Shown here piece after piece: positions 12,465-23,273 of a DNA stretch of 64,000 bases (position 1 is the first letter of the stretch; each line of letters opens with the position of its first letter). Origin of the DNA: Krasilnikovozyma curviuscula (lineage: Eukaryota > Basidiomycota > Tremellomycetes > Cystofilobasidiales > Mrakiaceae); assembly GCA_014825775.1 (NCBI GenBank), contig MVAQ01000001.1, positions 248,001 to 312,000 on the forward strand, given 5' to 3'. The notes below the pieces were generated by a model that did no database searches, had not been told where the DNA came from, and was given only the letters and a program-made list of their open reading frames with translations. Position numbers and translations under genes: made by a program.

Positions 12465-13186
12465 ATGGCTTCACCAGAGAGTGTATGGAGATCTGATCGA
12501 TTAGTTTACAGAGCGTTCGACGAGGCAAAGGGGGACAAAGATCTGTTGGTGGAATGGTTCACTGAGGATCCAGTCACTTACAGTAGCATATTTTCAAGAC
12601 CTCTGTGAGTGAGGCTGAAAAATCATCCTGATTAATTATTCCAGACTCATTGTTTGATTTGTGATTCTAGTCTTCCTCAGGGTGACTTCATCAAACAACT
12701 TTTGAGTTGGAACACACCCGGCCCAGCATGCGCGTTGTTAACGCAAGCGAATTCACTTCTAACTATAAGGGCTCACGAACTGACTCAAAATCTCGAAGCG
12801 CCGTCATCTGTCTACCTAATGAAAACAACCCTGCTAAAGCTGGCAAGCCCATCGGTCTTCAACATTTGTTTGGCATCGACCCCAGTATGGCATTTAACCG
12901 AAGTACCGAGTTCGATATCTACATCAATCCGGAATTTCAAGGAAAAGGGTTCGCCCAAGAAGCCCTGAATTGGATGCTCGAACAAGGGTTCAAGCGCTAC
13001 GGCCTTCATCGCATCGCCCTGGGCGTGTTTGATTTCAATGAAGCTGCCCAGAAATTGTACAATAAAGTTGGGTTCACTTATGATGGAAAGGATAGGGCCG
13101 CTATCTGGAAGGAAGGTAGATGGGTCGATGTGTTGCATTTTTCAATGTTGGACGATGAGTGGAAGGCTCTTCATCCAGGTTCTTGA
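12465..13186 (+). CDS. GNAT-family N-acetyltransferase
   Basis: N-terminus MASPESVWRSDRLVYRAFDE is typical of RimJ/RimL-like GNAT proteins. Exon 1 ends at 12604; exon 2 starts at 12671 (LPQGDFIKQLLSWNTPGP). A second intron of 62 nt (12737-12798, donor gttaac) or 65 nt (donor gttgtt at 12734) is needed to reach the main exon, giving AVICLPNENNPAKAGKPIG. The acetyl-CoA-binding motif A is seen as INPEFQGKGFAQEALNW (Q-G-x-G-F/Y-A pattern), followed by GLHRIALGVFDFNEAAQKLY and VGFTYDGKDR. The substrate (protein N-terminus, antibiotic or small amine) cannot be told. It converges on KAP120 with only about 100 bp between stops. Confidence 0.8.
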
Positions 13187-13285
13187 TGTACCTTGCAATT
13201 GTGTTATGAGAGTGCATTTGTAAAAAAAGTAGGATTCATGCAAGGGTATTGGGGTACGAAGGTATCTTGAGGTGACAGCCAATCT

Positions 13286-16200
13286 CTAACCACTGAGATA
13301 TCTCTGCAGCTGGCTGAAAGCAGGGTCTCCAATGTCGGCGAAGGATGAAAGATTTGGTGTCTGGGAGAGTCTGTCTCTAATGAACGATGCTAAGGGCTGA
13401 GTAAATACTGGATCCACATTTTGGAGCTGCGTCAATGGCAAAAGCAAAAGCGTTTCAGCCTAGACGTGCCACGCGGAAGGCGCAAGATACAATAACTGAC
13501 ATTTTTCTTTCGTTGCTGCTCCGGAAGACCTTCAAATTCACCGTGATCTAAATCTTCAAAGTCTCTACGCCATAACAGGCGCAACGCCTCTGGTTCTTCA
13601 GCAGTGCCTTGATCGAATTGCTCTGCAAGGCAACGGCGATTAGACGAAGTACAATAACAGTATTGAAAACGCACCTTTGAGTTCACCAAGGCAATCCAAC
13701 CACAAGTTCAGGAACTCTCCTGAGAACCTCTGCAGAACCACAGAATTTCCTGTTGTACAGAGATTGGCGGTGGCGAGTGCAACCATCTTCCTGACTGCAG
13801 GCTTTGAAATTCTGTCGAACATCGTCCACCACACATCAAGGAACGGATTGAGATAGCCTTCAAGACTCTTTCCGACTACATTGGCGCCAACATGTAGCAT
13901 CTCCAGGAAAGAGTTTGCGTCTGAGAGGATGAGTCGGGCAAACAGCTCGATGGCAGCCGAAAGAACAGCGGATGAAGTTTTGGTGTCCTTGGAAATGGTG
14001 ATGTAGAGGAGATCAAGCAATCCAGAAGAGCAAAACAGAGGTGCAAGCGTTGTTAATGGAACTAGTTGTGCATGGATGGACAGGCTGTTGACGAGTTCGA
14101 CAACGCCATCCGGAGTTACGATTCGTAGTGTGAGAACATAAGCGTTTATTAAATCCGCCCCAAAGTTCTATAGAAAGCAAGGATTGATGTGAGTAGAACC
14201 ACTTCAAAGCAGTAGAGGGATTCAAAGCAGTAGAGGGAAGAAGGACTCACTGCATATATAGTAGGAGCATCAAGAAGCATATAAGAGTTGATGATGGTAC
14301 AGCAATGGGAACGGCCTTCAAGGTTGTCGGAGAGCTGAGAGATGATGGCTGGGAAGACCGACAGCATCTTGGGATCCAACGATCCTGCACTTCTCAGAGC
14401 AGACTCCCAAAGAATCAGAGCATCTTCCTCCAAATAAGCTTTCGCAGGGCCTTGGAGCGACTCCCCAAGGAGTGTCATGACGAGAGGTAAAAGATGCGCT
14501 GAGTTAGATTTACAAGCCTAGAGTGACGCAGAATGTCAGTATTATATGGTTCTCGATGTTGAAAAAAAGTTTGTTACCTGAAGGAGTTTGGTAATGATTT
14601 CCAAAATGGATGACTTGAAGAGCATTTCACCCTCGAGCGAGGCAGCTTGTTCCCATTGAGCTGGAACAAGCGCGGCAATCCTCTCCATATGAATTAATAT
14701 CTGCCGGAAACAATGTTTATTAGTGTTAGGACCGCGGAGAGAAGTCTGATATACGTACATCATCTCCAACTCTTTGAATAAGGACCTCTATAATGATGTA
14801 AAAACAGTTTGTTTTAGCCAGGTACAGAAAAGAGAAGATGAGGTACATACCCATCGTTTCTAGAATCCTTCGTTTCGAAGTGAGGTACTGAACATCATTG
14901 AGCAAATTGATCAAACCATCGATAATCACGTTGACGTATCCTCTAAAGACGTTTACATCCAGTTCCCAGAGCTACGCAGAATTAAAAAGGATTAGCTACC
15001 AGAGATGATAAGACTTGGTTTATCGAGCCATAACTCACATCCATGCACAACTTCAATGACCGCGCAGAAGTGCAACGCACCGCAATATCGCTCGAGGCAC
15101 TCTTGTCACCAAGTAAACCAATCAGAAGCTGCCAAGGAACGGGAGACGTTGCTAACTCTTCTTCTGCATCTACAATCTCTCCCACAAGCCAAGCTATACG
15201 TCGTTTTAAAATGCGGTGACTACAGGAAGCGCACATGTCAACAGCTGCTAAACCAAGAGCAATGGGGAATATTAGACTCACGAAGGCTCATGAGAGTTCG
15301 CTTCGATAGCCAGGGCTGATAGCAGCTGATGAATTTCAACGTTTGGACTTGATAAGAAAGATCTGACAAGACGTCCCAAAGCACAGTAAACAGCTTCCTT
15401 CTTCAACAATGCATTTTGATCTCTAACCGGTTCAGCTAAGAAAAGCAAACAAAAGTTTAGAGTAGACGAATGATGAGGGAACTAGAAATAAATTACACAT
15501 TGATGACATCAGCCTTTGTTGCAGTAGCGATTCCATCAATCCCTCCAGCTTTCTAGCAGCGACATTTAGAGCCATTAAGAGTCGTTCGCCGCACGCCTAC
15601 CAGATACGAAAGAGGTGTCAATTTCTAGAATTAACTAAGAAGAATAAGGAAGAATTCCATTTGAGATTGACTCACCCTAAGATCAAAGGTCCAGGCTGTC
15701 TCGGTTTCTTCTTGTATGATCCATTCCTCAGGATCATCTTCGATAGTTTCTAAGTCTGAGGAAGACAACGGCATTACTTCTTCTACCAAAACATTGAAGC
15801 ATTCGGTGACGAAGTTGGCGTGGAGAACTGCAAAGAAGAGTGACAAGTGGGTGTCAAGCTGACGAAAGGCATAACACCAAAACGACACTCACCATCAGGA
15901 CGGGAAGCAGCCCACAACGGTAGTATCTCCTTAAATATTACCATTGATGCTATTAGATGTTTCGTCGGATACAGCGCAATTTCTTGATCTATCAGATCGT
16001 ATAATAATCAGTTTCAGAACAATAAAGAGACACATGAAGTCTGACTCACCACCTTCCTTCTCATGCCTAGTAACACCGACTTTAACAACATTCCAAAGTC
16101 CTAGAACGAGCTCTACGCTGCCGTTGAGCTCCGAAAAGTTCTTTGGATGACCTTCCTGCAATCGTCGAAAGAATTTTAGGTGTTCGTTCACATGCTTGGT

Positions 16201-17444
16201 CAAGCAAAGGAAGAGTTGCCTAGAACCAGGCGAGAGTGATGATGGCGGTAACGACTTGAGGTGCGATAGAAGGGAAGATCTGAGGTCAGACAGATGGGAG
16301 AAGTTCGAAGCGCCAAGGGTGAAAATCGCCTGGAGTCGAGAGATGGTGTCAGGTAATTGTGAAGTTGCTGGTCTTGACCACTCCCAAACTGACAAGCGCG
16401 AGAGAACTCTGGAAAAGATTGAGATCTTTAAGTGAGCTAATTCTACGTTGACGAAGGCGTTATCACTCACTTGAAACACATGCGTGCGCAATCAGCATCA
16501 TCAGGTCGGTCGAGATCTGGAGGCAAGGCCAGCAGGCTGGTAAGCAGATTAGGTGCGACAGGACTTATCTGAGTTACCAACTATAGAATACAATGAGAAT
16601 TCAGATTATGAGCAGTAAGTTGGAGGCAGAAACCGGGCGGACTAACCTGTTGCATTGTCTTAGTGCCAATCGGAATGCGCACCTCACTCCATTCCTTGAT
16701 GACCCTGTTGAGCGCCCACAGGATGTTTCTGAGTAAGAGCTGATTTCTTTGAACTGATGCTGCGTCTCTCTGGGAGAAGCGAGCCTCTGCTGAGGAGATG
16801 AGGGTGGATACAAGTTGATTGAAAAGGTTTGGCCTGATAAAGCTTTAAATCAGTAGTCATTGAGACACTCTGAACAAATCTGAAACTGACCACGTTGCAG
16901 GGTAGTCTATTCTGGATATCTTTGCCATAATCAAGAACTGAGTTTGTATGATCTGAAAGGGCGAGTGGGTGTACATAAGCAAAAGCACCACAGTCACACC
17001 TGAAAGCGACTCACTGCTGTATCGGGCTCTTCCAAGAACGTAAACAGCCTATCTCTTATTGATTGCTTATCATCTGGTGATATGAACCTGAAGATAGAAT
17101 GACGCTCAGTTTGTAATGACGAGTTCCAAAAGCCAAGAGTCTGCTCACGTTTTTGCTCTCCATTTTGTTACCATCTCATTCTTTGCTATCAAGCTGGCCA
17201 TCAAGCGAGCTTCTCTTGGGACATGTCCAGTTCTATCTGCAGATATTTGGTGCAGCTTATCGTAGAACCCTTAGGAATCATAGAAATGTCAGAATACGAA
17301 AGCGGCCAGGCTCAAACGGGAGGACTGACCTGGGATGGTATACAGGGATTGGAGAGCTGCTGTATGTGCAGGAAGCTCTGTTGCTGAAGTAGGACTTGCT
17401 ACTGCCAGTACCAAAGCAAAAACTCGATCCAGCGAGACTGACAT
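13286..17444 (-). CDS. KAP120: Karyopherin beta, Kap120 / importin-11 family
   Basis: A long, many-exon HEAT-repeat protein. Start MSVSLDRVFALVLAVASPTS is followed by an importin-N-like helix pair containing LHQIFADRTGHVPREARLM and KWR. The middle contains EDDPEEWIIQEETETAWTFD, equivalent to the conserved ED-PE-W/F-...-D-R block of Kap120/IPO11 proteins, and LNVAARKLEGLME. The C-terminus has FLDVWWTMFDRISKPAVRKM and ends after LQNVDPVFTQPLASFIRDRL. Kap120 imports ribosome-assembly factors and other cargo through nuclear pores in a Ran-dependent way. The start at 17444 is chosen because it gives the usual short N-terminus; an in-frame ATG upstream at 17516 is possible but would intrude further into the small divergent promoter. 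One intron carries an 18-bp tandem duplication. Confidence 0.85.
14203..14238. repeat. 18-bp perfect tandem duplication in a KAP120 intron
   Basis: The unit ttcaaagcagtagaggga occurs twice head to tail (14203-14220 and 14221-14238). On the coding (minus) strand it lies just inside the intron after the exon ending in APTIYA and before the exon starting NFGADLINAYV, close to the donor. It lengthens the intron without touching coding sequence. Confidence 0.95.
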
Positions 17445-17600
17445 TTTTTGACTGAGTGCACGTCGAAGGAAGGGGCTTCCCTTTCGCAAACCGTCAAGGC
17501 GACAGTAGTTTCTCAATGGCTACAAATTGGGATGTCATCTGCTGACTGATAAGTAAAATCATAGAGGAGAAGAACCCAAGAGCTTGGTCAGACGTAAGAG
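17445..17600. promoter_or_regulatory. Compact divergent promoter, KAP120 / coiled-coil gene
   Basis: Only 156 bp separate the predicted ATGs of the minus-strand karyopherin and the plus-strand coiled-coil gene. If both starts are right, both core promoters and 5'UTRs are packed here or overlap the neighbouring coding exons. No specific element is recognised. Confidence 0.4.
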
Positions 17601-19545
17601 ATGGCAGTAAACGGCATGGAATTTCGAGTGCATTCACCCCCTTCGCCGTCGAATCGTCCCAGCCTCCGGCCACTCGAAGAGAGTCATCTCTCAGATAATG
17701 TATCTGAATACAGTGCATATGCTGGAAGAGACACCCCTCTCTACAACAGTTACGATGGTACGTTGTTTCGTGTTTCAGACGTCTGCCACAGCTAGCCAGG
17801 TGAACGAACGCTGCTTTGTTCCCTTCAGAGACTGCTCTACGCGGTGAGATCAACAAGCTGAAGAGATCTCTTCGTCACATGAAAGGTGAGATACGACGCT
17901 GTTTCCCGGTGGCCAGCTTGTTACTGACACTCGTGTGGTTAGCTCAATACGCGATGCAACAAAAGGAGCTCGACAGGCAGAAGCATCACCATCCACTGCT
18001 AAGTATCGGAAGAGACAGCTCTATAGCTCAAGAAGTTGCTTCGATACCTCATTCAACCCGATCTCTTAACTTGCAACGGAGGGCCAGCGACACACCTATC
18101 GCAAACAAAACCAAAACGACGAAGGACCGAGATGAAGATGGGAACGACAGCGGCAGTCCAAGTGTATGGAAGCGGTGGACAGATAAGCCTCTCACGTCCA
18201 AATCTGAATCTCCAAACGGACAATTGGGTTTGTCGAGTGAGTTTGATTAGCCCCTGTCAGGTTTGCCTTTGCTGTCGATGACGGAATGTGGTCATAGGAA
18301 TTCCAATTTCAAAGGTAAGCTGTTCGAGAGCTTTGTCCGATGATTTACTCTCCAATGGAAAAGAGGATAGTCCTTCGACTCCGTACCGCCGACCTGCCTC
18401 CTCAGCATCTGTCGGCTCGCCAGAGTCACCATCACCTCACCTCTCATCCCCATTACCAAACATACTCAATCCTTTATCTCATCTACCGGTGCCAACCATA
18501 GCGGTCCGAGCTTCTGGATCGCCTTCGTCCCCCAACTCATCAACAGCGGTCATCTCATCTCTGCAGCAGCAACTCACTCAGTCAAAGGCGGCTCTCGACC
18601 GCGTCAAGGACGAGCTACGAAAGTCGCAGAGGGATAACGCCAGCCTAGTACGACAAAGCGAAGATCTCAAGGATAGTAAAGAGAGATCTAAACTGGAACT
18701 GGAAGGACTGGAACGTGTCGTTGCGAGAAAGGACCGACTATTAAACGAAGCGAGTATTCCTCACTTCTTAGTTAACTGTTTGTTTTTTCTTGGCAGCTAA
18801 CACCAAAGTACATTTAAAAATTAGGTCTTGGAACGAGCACGGAAAGCAGAAGCAGAGGCTGCTGAAGTAAAGAAGGGTAGAAAGGAAGAGGTGAGCTTGA
18901 AAGCTATTTAAGATCGCTTTTCTCTGCAGTTCAACAGACCGTAACGCTTTATTTATGACAGCTAAAATCCATAACAGCTCTGCACACTCAACTAAACTCG
19001 TCACTCGAGATCTCTCAGAAGGCAGAGCGAGAGGTGCTCACATTACAGCAGGAGATGAAGCGGATGAAGGGTGAATGGGCAGCGTCTATCCGAGAATCTC
19101 GTGAGATGGTGGAAGGTTTAAGAACGGGGATGAAAGAGGCTGTTGGGAGCGATCACTCAGAATGGAAGCTGCAGTACAAAGAAGTCAAGTGAGTCGCAGC
19201 TTACCTTCCCTTTGGCTAATACTGGGTACTGACTCCCGACTCGTCCGTTTACAGTGCGGCTCGGCTACACCACTTGTCCCTTCTGGAGAGAAAGTCTGAA
19301 ATGGATGAAGTGTTCCAGGCTCAATTAAAAGAAATGGTTGGTTCCCTGCGGGTTCAGCTTAAAGCAGAGATGGAGGAGAGTGCTCAAGTTGCAGAACGGA
19401 CAAAAGTCCTCGAACAGGGTAAGAGGCTCTTCCATATTTCTCAGAGAGAGTTTTAACAATTCAGTTGTGTATTCTAGAACTGGCTCGTCTACGACGTCTA
19501 ATGAGGACCAGTGGCTCGTCACCAATAGTCCCATATCATGAATAA
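17601..19545 (+). CDS. Coiled-coil protein, possibly She3-like
   Basis: About eight exons read continuously from MAVNGMEFRVHSPPSPSNRP to a C-terminus ELARLRRLMRTSGSSPIVPY. Exon 2-3 carries a heptad-rich helix (ALRGEINKLKRSLRHMK, then AQYAMQQKELDRQK). A Ser/Pro-rich linker follows, then a long coiled coil from about ISSLQQQLTQSKAALDRVKD through VARKDRLLNE and EMKRMKGEWAASIRE to AEMEESAQVAERTKVLEQ. There is no catalytic motif or membrane segment. The layout (short N-terminal helix, disordered linker, long coiled coil) recalls fungal proteins annotated as SWI5-dependent HO expression protein 3 (She3), an mRNA-transport adaptor. That is only a suggestion, because coiled coils attract false matches. 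An intron near 18316-18362 may be skipped or retained without changing frame. Confidence 0.7.
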
Positions 19546-19830
19546 CGTTGCTCATGTCCTTCACATTTACCCACTACACACATACACTTCCACCATAATA
19601 CCACCCAGTATACGACCGAAATGCATATACCTCATCTATATAACTCATCTACACAACTCATTTCAAGCAAGGATCTCTTGTTGAATTCTCACCCCTTAGA
19701 CTGGAATCTCCACATTATTTTATTTAAACAACGGTCTGCTGTGACTGAGACTCTACAATTCTGACAATGAAACGCGATAAAGGTGGCTGAAAGAGTCAAG
19801 CCACAACGCCCAAGAAATCTTGAGATGAAC

Positions 19831-22167
19831 TTAGGCCTCGAGGACATTAACAGCAGCAGGTTGAGCAGCTTTTTTCTCCTCAGTGACCTCGACTGCAAGA
19901 GGAAGCTCGGCGTGAGCTTTGTCAAACTTGAGGGTCGGGATGTGAGCTTCAAAAAGCAGGTTGAGCTCTGAAAAAGTCGTGTGAGATGTTAATAGCCGTC
20001 ATGAAGATGATATTGCACGACGACCACCTTGTAACTTACCTTCTAGACTCTTTCCCTTCAGCTCAGGCAAGAAGAAATAGACATAAATAATCGAAACGAC
20101 GGAGAAGGATCCCCAGATGAAGCCAACTGTGAAGAGATTGTTAGCGAATGAACATCCTGAATGATTATAGAATTGTCTACCCACTGCGCCCACCAAGGTC
20201 TCCGTATCCAGCGTTCTGGATGTATGGTGAGACCCAAGTAATGATCAAAGAGACACCGAAGCCGCAGAATGAGGAGACCATCATAGTAATTTCTCTGAGA
20301 GGAGCGGAGGAGATCTCGGACTGGGGTCAAATATATATTAGCATTGTAACAAAGCTAGAAACTGAGTCAGATGTATGACTTACACAAACCGTCCAGCCTA
20401 AAGGTCCCCAAGTCGCAGAGTAACCAACGATCCAAATAAAGGCCATCGCAACGACTGCATTTCCTCGAGTGCCTGCTGGAGATGGGGTGACGGCAGTGAT
20501 ACCTCCAATACTCATCATTCCGATGGCACAGAGAGTGCTACCAACCATCAATGAGATTCTTCGACCGGCAATATCAGCGGTGAAAAAGGAGGTACAGCAA
20601 AAGACAGCATAGATAATGTAGATTGCCTAGATTGGGAGAGAGGGCATCAGCATCCAAACAAGTTTGAAAGTGTTCAGAGTTCCATTTACGATCAAAATGA
20701 TGTAGGAATTCTGTATTCCAAGCTGAATGAGCAAAACTATGATATAGTTGACAATATACCCCACGCCCTGTGCGTTTGCGAGTGACTGGATGCCAATGGC
20801 AACCATTGTTCTTCTCAAGTTCGTCCCTCGGAAGGCGTCGATGAGCTTCAAGCCAGCTTGTTGTTCAATCTGCTCGTTCAGAGCCAGTCGGAGGCCAGCA
20901 ATTTCCTTTTCACAGTCGTAGCCTGCTGGACGGAGACTCTTGAGAACAGCGACGGCTTCGGAATCTCTACCTTTCATCAAGAGCCAACGAGGAGACTAGC
21001 ACAAAGCGCAGCGGTCAGAAACTTCTATAATACTACGGCAATTTTGAAAACGTACCTCAGGGATGAGCCAGTAGGAAATCAGCATCAATGCTGGAGTGAC
21101 AAATTGAAGGCCAATCGGGAGCAGCTGTAGGGGTGTGTGCAGTGGTTTTGTGAGCCACTGATTGCCTAAGGGCAAAGTCGGATGTTCTCGTTCACTCACC
21201 CATCCTGCACTGTTGGACCAAGTAGAGCATTTCCAAATAACCATGGTGGCTAACCATGAGGCAATAGACTGGGTCGTCGCGTAGAAAGACACCATCGCTC
21301 CTCTCATCTCAGCTGGGGAAGCTTCTGCTTGGTAGATGGGGACCTGGTACATTAAAAAGAGAGAAAATGGTCAAACAATCAAAGAAACCATTCTTCCGAC
21401 GCTGTTCACTCACAATGTTGCTTGCCATTCCAATAGCGATCGAGGCGATGACTTTACCAGCAACGAGCTGAGAATAACGTCCAGTGTATCCAGAAGAGGA
21501 GGTCATTTCAATTAAAACTCCCACGAGAGAGACTAGACCAATAGAGGCAAGAGCGATCCGCCTGCCGAACTTTTCGTTGATTGGCGCAGCGATAAGACAG
21601 CCGATCATGGTTCCGGCAGTTCCCATACCAGATCCTACGGATTGCTGAATGGTACTCAATGTATTAACCCCGTTTGTTGAAACAGCTCCATATGCTTGAT
21701 TAAACGCGGTTTCTCCCAAACTATGGTGCCGACCATATCAGCCTGAGCTATCAAACAAAAAGCTCAACCCAGAAGAACAGGTCGCTACTCACACTCCAGA
21801 CCACCTAGATAAAACACAAGCTCAGAAACAAGATCTTCCCGGTGAAAGCGACTTGAGACTTACCACTGAAAAACGCCGTCGCCGAAAACACACCGTAGCG
21901 CGGGAGTAAAGTGGACTATGAGAAAAAAATGGCGCTTGACAAGAGGATAAGAGAAGGTCACGTACAGAGCTATCAAAACCACTATTGAACAAAAAGGAAG
22001 GGAAATGTGGGTCAGAACGAGACAAGCAAGCAGGTTGGACGCCGCGCGCTGGTGTCACGCCTGCGCTGCAACTGAACCTTCGATACTTACTAAGTGATAG
22101 CACCCAATGAAGATGCCCAGGCAACTAAGAGAAGTTTAGGAGTGCAGTTCTTGTAGATGGAAGACAT
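19831..22167 (-). CDS. Sugar-porter family MFS transporter
   Basis: Twelve-TM major facilitator of the sugar-porter family. N-terminus MSSIYKNCTPKLLLVAWASS leads into TM1 and GAITYGFDSS. Further on come GCLIAAPINEKFGRRIALAS (loop 2-3 signature), VPIYQAEASPAEMRGAMVSF (PESPR-side loop motif), PESPRWLLMKGRDSEAVAVL, ADIAGRRISLMVGS, SEISSAPLREITM and the C-terminal VYFFLPELKGKSLEELNLLF. The PELKG-SLEE ending is common in hexose and alpha-glucoside H+ symporters; the substrate cannot be assigned. The 5' end is cut into very small exons: 22091-22167, 21966-21981 (16 nt), apparently 21864-21865 (2 nt), 21793-21804 (12 nt), then the long exon from 21720. This splicing is needed to read SSWWSGVLGETAFNQAYG in frame. 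Confidence 0.88.
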
Positions 22168-23273
22168 GGTTACCAGTCTTGAAGTTCCAAGGGAGTTGTG
22201 GGCGAGGTCTTGAGGGGCGGGAAACAAACGTCGCCCATTTTGCCTCTGCTCTTATGAACAAAAGAGAAATTCTCTTATCTGAATCCGAGAGACGACTGTG
22301 AGAGGCCAAGGAAGGAACTAGGAACTGGGGAAAACACCGTTCAGAAGGGGCCAGTGAGGAAAATTGAGCTTCAGCAACAGCTTTTCTGGGGATTGGATGA
22401 ACCTCGGTGAAACCTGCTAGACAAAAACAACGACGCGCTGGGATGTTGTTCAATAGCGTGAACACCAGGAAACTTAGATCCCAAAGCTGAAATGGCGGAT
22501 GTTGTAAATAAGCAGTATACAGCTACTTCTGATCTCGCCTTTGAATGAAGAAAAAAGAACGAGAGCCGCGCTTGATCATACGATTCGCATTTCTGGTACA
22601 CAGCTCATTCGAACGCTTGGAAAGCCACCTTGATACGCCCTCTACGGTAAAACCTTGGAGAAAGCTTCTGTATATTTTTCCTGAAGGGGCTAGAAAGATT
22701 TGACGAGCGACGACGAAGAAGTCAGGTTTGCCCTCAATTGCTACGAAATCTGTTGACGGAACATGTGTCTCTACTTATCTTCCAAAGAAGCCAACGTTCT
22801 CATTACTAGAGAGAACGACTTTTGAATAGGGAAGAAGTGACAATCAGTCTAGTTCGATCTTTCAGTTAGCACAGGGGATGTTCTGGTCTGCTTGTGTGAA
22901 TGTGCTTGGTTACTTGCCAGTCACTTCTTCAGTCTCACTGAGCTTAGCAGCTGCGTAAGCATATTGTGTTAGGAAGAAAAGAAGGAAATCCATCATCTGC
23001 AATACAAGCAACCAAAAAAGAAGACAAAAGGGTGGAGAATGATCTCAGTACAAAAAAAACCTAAAACCTTCAAGTGCATTTAACTACTACAAACAAACCA
23101 ATAAGCACCAGCACAAAAGAAACTTGAAATGGGATTGCCAAAGCAGCTCCAATTATCCATAAGAACTAACAAAGTCGTAGAGAATAGGGCTGTCGTGAAG
23201 AAAAAGAGATATGAGCTCAACGCCAGGAGTGTATTTTGAGCAGTGGGTGGAGGGTGATGGCTGTGTGATATGT
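22168..23273. other. 1.1-kb intergenic region
   Basis: Lies upstream of the sugar transporter and downstream of the acidic protein gene, both on the minus strand. It probably holds the transporter's promoter. A minus-strand stretch near 22917-23001, directly after an acceptor-like ttgcag, reads ATG-ATG and then FLLFFLTQYAYAAAKLSETE, with a stop shortly after. It may be a terminal or 3'UTR exon, but no donor exon could be linked to it. No other coding signal was seen. Confidence 0.35.

Noticed and set aside
12465..13186. Apparent frameshift making the GNAT gene a pseudogene
   Set aside because: A 62-65 nt intron with a weak donor and a good branch point/acceptor restores the frame and gives a family-like AVICLP join, so a mutation is not needed.
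15944..17392. Plus-strand open frames across KAP120
   Set aside because: They lie antisense to HEAT-repeat exons that form a continuous Kap120 protein on the minus strand.
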